Origin: Pontiellaceae bacterium
Lineage (GTDB): Bacteria > Verrucomicrobiota > Kiritimatiellia > Kiritimatiellales > Tichowtungiaceae
Direction of reading: 5' to 3'
Assembly (NCBI GenBank): GCA_025457785.1
Contig: JALOTS010000019.1
Span: 1-14,224, forward strand
Length of the DNA stretch: 14,224 bases
The translations under genes and the position numbers were made by a program. The notes beneath the pieces are model-generated. The model saw nothing but the letters and a program-made list of their open reading frames with translations. It made no database searches and had not been told where the DNA came from. This document shows positions 6,433-11,162 of this stretch, one piece after another. The number at the start of each line of letters is the position of its first letter. Position 1 is the first letter of the stretch.

Positions 6433-7587
6433 ATGAAAACTGTATATTTAGACAACAATGCCACGACGCAAATCGCGGACGAAGTTCGCGAGGCGATGAT
6501 GCCTTTTCTGACCGATCTGTGGGGCAATCCTTCCAGCATGCACACCTTCGGCGGGCAGGTTAAAAAATATGTCGAAGCGGCCCGTGAACAGGTCGCCGCG
6601 CTGATCGGGGCGGCCGATCCGCAGGAAATCACCTTCACGAGCTGCGGTTCGGAGAGCGACAATCTGGCTATTCGCGGCGGGGCGGAAGCGATGGACAAGC
6701 CGCCGCACATTATCACCTCCAAAGTGGAGCATGCCGCCGTTTCCGGTCCCTGCCACTATCTCGAAGATCGCGGATTCCGTCTGACTAAAATTGATGTGGA
6801 TAGTCTGGGGCGGCTCGACATCGACGCATTGCGCCGTGAGGTGAAAAGCTCGAAAACATTGACTTCCATTATGTGGGCCAATAATGAAACGGGGGTTGTT
6901 TTTCCCGTCCGTTTGATCGGCGAAATGGTGCATGAGGCCGGCGGAATTTTTCATACGGACGGCGTGCAGGCGGTCGGAAAAATTCCGATGAAAGTGAGCC
7001 TGCTTCCGATTGATATGCTCTCGCTTTCCGGGCACAAGCTGCACGCGCCCAAAGGGGTCGGCGCGATTTATATCCGGCGCGGAACCAAAGTGAAACCGCT
7101 GGTGCTCGGCGGGCATCAGGAGCGCGGACGGCGCGCCGGCACCGAAAATGTGCCGTATATTGTCGGCCTCGGTGTGGCGTGTGATTTGGCGGCGAAGCAT
7201 CTCAACGAGGAAAATACACGGGTGAAAGCGATGCGCGACCGGCTGGAAACGGGCATTCTGGCAACCTGTCCCGGCTCGCGTGTGAACGGCGATACGTCGT
7301 GCCGCCTGCCGAACACCACTAACATCAGCTTTGATTTCATTGAAGGTGAAGCAATCCTGCTGATGCTGGATGATCGCGGGATTTGCGCCTCGACCGGGTC
7401 GGCCTGCGCCTCCGGCTCGCTGGAGCCGTCGCATGTTCTGCGCGCCATGAATGTGGCGGGAACTTCGGTTCACGGTTCCATCCGCTTCAGTTTCAGTACC
7501 TACAACACCGAAGATGATGTGGACAGGGTATTGACGGAACTGCCGAAAATTGTGAAACGTCTGCGTGAATTATCCCCGTTTGTATAG
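6433..7587 (+). CDS. nifS: Cysteine desulfurase, NifS type
   Basis: This PLP enzyme takes sulfur from L-cysteine as a protein-bound persulfide, releasing alanine, and passes it to the NifU scaffold. The 384-residue product shows YLDNNATT at the N-terminus, GNPSSMHTFG (31-40), a PLP-stacking VEH (His100), NNETG (150-154), HTDGVQ (174-179), the Schiff-base lysine in SLSGHKLHAPKG (Lys202), RAGTEN (234-239), and the catalytic loop STGSACASG with Cys325. SCAS-type spacing in this short loop places it in the NifS/IscS group and not the SufS group. RIRFSxS-like IRFSFS (350-355) is also present. AGGA lies about 6 bases before the ATG. It follows nifU after 67 bp of REP-like sequence and is probably in the same transcript. 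It converges on cysS. Confidence 0.96.
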   Translation: MKTVYLDNNATTQIADEVREAMMPFLTDLWGNPSSMHTFGGQVKKYVEAAREQVAALIGAADPQEITFTSCGSESDNLAIRGGAEAMDKPPHIITSKVEHAAVSGPCHYLEDRGFRLTKIDVDSLGRLDIDALRREVKSSKTLTSIMWANNETGVVFPVRLIGEMVHEAGGIFHTDGVQAVGKIPMKVSLLPIDMLSLSGHKLHAPKGVGAIYIRRGTKVKPLVLGGHQERGRRAGTENVPYIVGLGVACDLAAKHLNEENTRVKAMRDRLETGILATCPGSRVNGDTSCRLPNTTNISFDFIEGEAILLMLDDRGICASTGSACASGSLEPSHVLRAMNVAGTSVHGSIRFSFSTYNTEDDVDRVLTELPKIVKRLRELSPFV

Positions 7588-7666
7588 CTGTGCTCAGATC
7601 AGAGCGTTGGAATTCCCTCTCAGCCTTTTTATGCGGCCTCCGTCAACGGGACAGAGTGGGCGTTAT

Positions 7667-9112
7667 TTATGCCTTTTTCAGTTTCGGCCCGGCGGGGGTG
7701 TCCTGAACGGTCCAGCCGGCGGCGGTGATGGCATCGCGCAACCTGTCGGCTTCGGCGAAGTTTTTCGCCTTTTTGGCGGCGACGCGAGCGTTGGCCATTT
7801 CGATCAGTTCGGCCGGAACTTCGGCGGCGGGCGGGATCAGGAATCCGAGAACGCTGTCCAGTTTTTTCCAGAGATTGGAAACGGCCAGCGCGGTTTTTGA
7901 ATCCATCGGGAGGGCTTTGTTGCCTTCATGGACACCGTCGAAAAGCGCACCGAGTCCGCCCGCGATGTTGAGGTCGTCGTCGAGCGCTTCTTCGAAGCGT
8001 GCTGCGAGAGTTTGAGCCCAGTCGGGGAGAGGAGTTTCGAGTTCCGAGTTTCGGGTTTCGAGTTCCGAGTTTTGGGTTTCGAGTTTCGGGCTTCGAGTTT
8101 CACTGCCAATGGTTTCCTGCACTTTGGTGTAGAATTCGTCGAGGCGGGCGAGGGCGGCGCGGTTGGCGGTGAGTGAGGCGAAGGTGAAGTTAAGCTGCTG
8201 GCGGTAGTGCGTGCCGATCAGTTCGTAGCGGATTTCGCGTCCGGTGAAGCCTTTTTCAAGAACTTGTCTCAGGGTGTAGAAGTTGCCGAGTGATTTGGAC
8301 ATTTTTTTGCCGTCCACCTGCAGGTGGGCGCAGTGCATCCAGTATTTGGAATACAGGCAGCCGTTGGCCCCTTCGCTCTGGGCGATTTCGTCTTCGTGGT
8401 GCGGAAAAATGTTGTCCACGCCGCCGGTGTGCAGGTCAAAGCTTTCGCCGAGATATTTCATGCTCATGGCGGAACATTCGATGTGCCAGCCGGGACGGCC
8501 TTTGCCCCACGGCGAATCCCAGACGACATCGCCGTCGGCTTTGTCGTAGCCTTTCCAGAGGGCGAAATCGGCGGCGTTTTCCTTGTCGTATTCATCCTGC
8601 GCAACGCGTGCGCCGGCGCGCATGCCTTCGCGGTCGAGATGCGCCAGCTTTCCATACTCCGGAAACTTGTCGATCGGGAAATAGACCGAGCCATCGTCGG
8701 ATTTGTAGGCCAGTCCTTTGGCGAACAGCTTTTCGATAATGGCAATCATTTCGGGGATGCAGTCGGTCGCAGCGGGATAAAACTCGGCGGGCTCGATGTT
8801 GAGCGTTTTGAGATCTTCAAAGAAGGCCTCTTTATATTTCTGCGTGTACTCGCGCAGCGGCAGGCCGGTTTCGCGCGAGCCTCGAATCGTTTTATCGTCC
8901 ACGTCGGTCAGGTTCTGTACCTGGGTGACGGCAAAGCCTTTGTATTTCAGCCAGCGCCGGAGCAGGTCTTCGAACATGTAGGCGCGGTAGTTGCCGATGT
9001 GGGCGTAGTTATAAACCGTCGGCCCGCAGGTGTACATGCGGACATGGCTGTCTTTCAGAGGAACCAGTTCTTCCTGCGTGCGACTCATCGTGTTGTAAAG
9101 TTTGAAGCTCAT
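7667..9112 (-). CDS. cysS: Cysteinyl-tRNA synthetase with a repeat-derived insertion
   Basis: This class I synthetase charges tRNA-Cys with cysteine in the cytosol. The 481-residue protein has YTCGPTVYNYAHIGN (27-41), where the usual HIGH is HIGN, and KMSKS at 270-274. Zinc ligands are Cys29, Cys213 (HIECSAMS), His238 and Glu242 (FPHHEDEIAQSE). GVDNIFPHH and MHCAHLQVDGKKMSKSLGN are typical. The DALR-like and anticodon-binding C-terminal region starts near 370 (ARFEEALDDDLNIAGGL). Residues 338-360 (SPKLETQ, NSELETR, NSELET) come from a 70-bp array of heptanucleotide repeats inserted in frame at the linker between catalytic core and helical domain. That accounts for the length above about 461 residues in E. 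coli. The ATG is set by homology; the ribosome site is weak. It converges with nifS and diverges from rnpB. Confidence 0.95.
   Translation of the reverse strand: MSFKLYNTMSRTQEELVPLKDSHVRMYTCGPTVYNYAHIGNYRAYMFEDLLRRWLKYKGFAVTQVQNLTDVDDKTIRGSRETGLPLREYTQKYKEAFFEDLKTLNIEPAEFYPAATDCIPEMIAIIEKLFAKGLAYKSDDGSVYFPIDKFPEYGKLAHLDREGMRAGARVAQDEYDKENAADFALWKGYDKADGDVVWDSPWGKGRPGWHIECSAMSMKYLGESFDLHTGGVDNIFPHHEDEIAQSEGANGCLYSKYWMHCAHLQVDGKKMSKSLGNFYTLRQVLEKGFTGREIRYELIGTHYRQQLNFTFASLTANRAALARLDEFYTKVQETIGSETRSPKLETQNSELETRNSELETPLPDWAQTLAARFEEALDDDLNIAGGLGALFDGVHEGNKALPMDSKTALAVSNLWKKLDSVLGFLIPPAAEVPAELIEMANARVAAKKAKNFAEADRLRDAITAAGWTVQDTPAGPKLKKA
8032..8101 (-). repeat. Ten tandem heptanucleotide repeats inside cysS
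   Basis: On the plus strand ten uninterrupted 7-mers run GAGTTTC, GAGTTCC, GAGTTTC, GGGTTTC, GAGTTCC, GAGTTTT, GGGTTTC, GAGTTTC, GGGCTTC, GAGTTTC. The consensus is GAGTTTC. Because 7 is not a multiple of 3, three units make a 21-bp, 7-residue protein repeat. The array is free of stop codons in several frames on both strands, so it can be inserted in coding sequence without breaking it. Confidence 0.9.
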
Positions 9113-9120
9113 AGTTGTCC

Positions 9121-9201
9121 GTTATCAGTTAATGGGTTTCGGTTGACGGGCGGGATATTAGAGAAAACTTTCCTGATAACAAATAATTCTTTTCTGATAA
9201 C
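9121..9201. repeat. Three copies of GTTATCAG upstream of cysS
   Basis: GTTATCAG occurs at 9121-9128 and its complement CTGATAAC at 9173-9180 and 9194-9201; the last two are exactly 21 bp apart. All lie within 90 bp of the cysS start. They could be an operator or just repeat debris. No regulator can be named. Confidence 0.4.
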
Positions 9202-9354
9202 TTTCGAGGCGGACGGAATTAAAACACCAAGGTGCAGCGGAGCGGTGCAGAAACCGTCCATGAAGTTTTTTTTGGTTTGCATGAAAAATAAAATCCTTCC
9301 GGACATTGGAAAATTTCTCGCCGGAACAGGTAATTGTGCGTACCTTTCCTTTCA

Positions 9355-9755
9355 GCAGGCAGAGTGTATCGGCCGCTCTTTCCGTTTCGGCGGAGGGGGA
9401 GGAAAGTCCGGACTCCGCAGGGCAGGACGTTCCGTGGTTAACGCGGAAACCCCGGTGCGAAACCGTCGGGGATGGAAAGTGCCACAGAAATTATACCGCC
9501 AGCCGCCTTATGGCGGCATCTGAGATTTCAGATTTGAAATTTCAAATGTCGGCTTCGCCGAGTGGTAAGGGTGAAATGGTGGGGTAAGAGCCCACCGCTC
9601 CAAGGGTAACCGCGGAGGCAGGGTAAACCCCGTCCGGAGCAAGATCAAATAGGGAACAAGGAGCTGCCCGCTCCGCTTTGAGTTCCGGGTTGATCGCATC
9701 AGATAAATGGTCGACTCCTTCGGGAGAACAGAATCCGGCTTACCGCTCTGCCTGC
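9355..9755 (+). ncRNA. rnpB: RNase P RNA, bacterial type A
   Basis: This is the catalytic RNA that removes the 5' leader of tRNA precursors together with RnpA. P1 pairs GCAGGCAGAG (9355-9364) with CTCTGCCTGC (9746-9755). Conserved blocks appear in the right order: GGAAAGTCCGGAC (9401-9413), GGAAAGTGCCACAGAAA (9474-9490), ATACCGCC before P12, GGTAAGGGTGAAA (9564-9576), TAAGAGCCCACCG, a GTCCGGAGCAAGAT block near 9632, and CAGAATCCGGCTTA (9729-9742), which closes P4. The length is about 400 nt. P12 (about 9501-9563) is enlarged, with a GCCGCC/GGCGGC hairpin, an AT-rich repeat segment and a second small hairpin. It is followed at once by a T-run. Ends are set by the P1 stem and could be off by several bases. 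Confidence 0.96.
9522..9547 (+). repeat. AT-rich repeat insertion in the P12 arm of RNase P RNA
   Basis: GATTTCA (9524-9530), GATTTGA (9531-9537) and AATTTCA (9538-9544) are diverged units in 7-base phase. They overlap a perfect 16-base palindrome, ATTTGAAATTTCAAAT (9532-9547). The segment lies between two GC-rich hairpins, in the arm of the RNA most variable among bacteria. Confidence 0.65.
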
Positions 9756-9764
9756 GCTTTTTTA
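9746..9764 (+). terminator. Terminator of rnpB
   Basis: The 3' strand of P1 (9746-9755) is followed by GC and a run of six T residues at 9758-9763. The P1 helix closing the RNA followed by a U-tract is a plausible intrinsic terminator. Confidence 0.6.
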
Positions 9765-9848
9765 TCCATTCAGAATAATTTTTTTAAAATGAGTTTGCCG
9801 GACATGGTTTTACCGTTACTGTTTCGGGCTCACGGAAGAGTTTGAACT

Positions 9849-10967
9849 ATGACAGATCGCGAAGCGTATATTGCCCTGAATATGATCGAAGGGCTCGGAC
9901 CGGTGACGGTGCGGGCCCTGATTGATGCTTTGGGTTCGCCGCGGGCGGTGTTTGATCCGGAACTGTCGGATTTTCAAGGCACAAAGCGGGTCGGCGTAAA
10001 ACTTTCGGAGGCGATTCTGGCGCAGCGTACGCAGGTGGATCCGCAGGCGGAACTTGAACGGGCCGCCGGACTGGGCGTTCGTATCCTGACCCCGCTGGAT
10101 GATGAATATCCTGCCGCGTTGAAAGCCATTTATGACCCGCCGCTGGCACTTTATGTGCAGGGAACAATTCTCCCGCGTGATCGCCATTCGCTGGGAATGG
10201 TCGGGTCGCGCAAGTGTACGCATTACGGGTTGAGTGTTTCGGATCGGCTTTCTTACGAACTTGCGCAGACGGGGTTTACGATTGTGAGCGGTCTGGCGCG
10301 CGGGATTGATACGTCGGCGCATCAGGGTGCACTCAAGGCGAAGGGGCGTACGATTGCGGTGCTGGGTTCGGCGATTGATCAGCTTTATCCGCCGGAAAAC
10401 GCGGAGCTGGCCGCTCTGATTGCTCAAAGCGGCGCGGTAATCAGCGAGTATCCGTTCGGACGGCAGGCCGACCGCCAGACCTTCCCGTACCGCAACCGGA
10501 TTATCAGCGGGCTTTCGATAGGGGTGATTGTGGTCGAATCCGGCGCGAAAAGCGGGTCGCTGCATACCGCTGACGCAGCCATGGAACAGGGGCGCAGTGT
10601 CTTCGCGGTACCGGGGCGAATTGACAGTCCGGCATCGACGGGAACGAACCGTTTAATAAAAAATGGTGCGAAATTAGTGGACAACGTGGACGATATATTA
10701 GAAGAGTTCGAGCTTTTGGTGCCGCCGGGAGCATTTGAAAAACCGGCGGGAAAGGCCTCCGCCCGTCCGGAAGTGCCGCTTTCTGCGGACGAACAGACGC
10801 TGGTGAAGGCATTGTGGGAAGAGGCGCTGGATGTGGACAGTCTGGCTCGCGCTGCCGGACTGCCGAGTCATAAGGTGAGTGCTCTGCTGATCGGGTTGGA
10901 GATGAAACGCGTGATAAAAATGCTGCCCGGGCGAGTGGTTGAATTGGCGGATGACTTGAGATGGTGA
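9849..10967 (+). CDS. dprA: DNA-processing protein DprA (Smf)
   Basis: DprA binds incoming single-stranded DNA during natural transformation and loads RecA. The 372-residue protein has the full family layout: an N-terminal helical region with IEGLGPVTVRALID (13-26), a Rossmann-like domain with VGSRKCTHYG (118-127), SGLARGIDTSAHQGAL (147-162), VLGSAIDQLYPPEN (171-184), SEYPFG (199-204), RNRIISGLS (215-223), VVESGAKSGSLHTA (228-241), FAVPG (252-256) and GTNRLIKNGA (265-274), then a C-terminal winged-helix domain at about 310-370. The length matches E. coli Smf. The ATG has only a weak ribosome site (GGAAGAG). It is followed by topA on the same strand, as in many bacteria. No competence genes are visible, so actual transformability is unknown. 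Confidence 0.96.
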   Translation: MTDREAYIALNMIEGLGPVTVRALIDALGSPRAVFDPELSDFQGTKRVGVKLSEAILAQRTQVDPQAELERAAGLGVRILTPLDDEYPAALKAIYDPPLALYVQGTILPRDRHSLGMVGSRKCTHYGLSVSDRLSYELAQTGFTIVSGLARGIDTSAHQGALKAKGRTIAVLGSAIDQLYPPENAELAALIAQSGAVISEYPFGRQADRQTFPYRNRIISGLSIGVIVVESGAKSGSLHTADAAMEQGRSVFAVPGRIDSPASTGTNRLIKNGAKLVDNVDDILEEFELLVPPGAFEKPAGKASARPEVPLSADEQTLVKALWEEALDVDSLARAAGLPSHKVSALLIGLEMKRVIKMLPGRVVELADDLRW

Positions 10968-11038
10968 GCTGATCAAAACGATCGGGATGATTTTTGAATT
11001 AGTTTGTGAGAAACAGGAAGTAGAAGCAGGAGAAACAG

Positions 11039-11121
11039 TCAGAATAATTAGGGTCAGAATAATTTCTGACTGCACCAAGTATCCGGTGTTTGGAAAATTA
11101 TTCTGACCTTAATTATTCTGA
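11039..11121. repeat. 27-bp inverted repeat upstream of topA
   Basis: The arms are 11039-11065 and 11095-11121. They match at 26 of 27 positions, and the one difference would be a G-U pair in RNA. The spacer is 29 bp and contains CACC/GGTG that could extend a small inner stem. Each arm contains two direct copies of TCAGAATAATT, 15 bp apart. The element lies in the 195-bp dprA-topA gap, 41 bp before the topA ATG. Confidence 0.85.
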
Positions 11122-11162
11122 TAATCATTTCTGTGTCGCGGTTAAAAAAGGGAATTTAGAAA

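Noticed and set aside
6448..7473. 341-codon minus-strand frame opposite nifS
   Set aside because: It mirrors the conserved desulfurase coding sequence and its translation resembles no protein family.
9109..9306. 65-codon minus-strand frame overlapping the cysS start region
   Set aside because: It overlaps the cysS ATG in another frame and spans the GTTATCAG repeats. It lacks a ribosome site and resembles no family.
8324..9523. Long plus-strand open frame (399 codons) opposite cysS, extending into rnpB
   Set aside because: It is antisense to an unambiguous CysRS, has no family resemblance and runs into the RNase P RNA. It is a by-product of GC-rich codon bias.
9306..9587. 93-codon plus-strand frame across rnpB
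   Set aside because: The sequence is a structured RNase P RNA; the frame is fortuitous.
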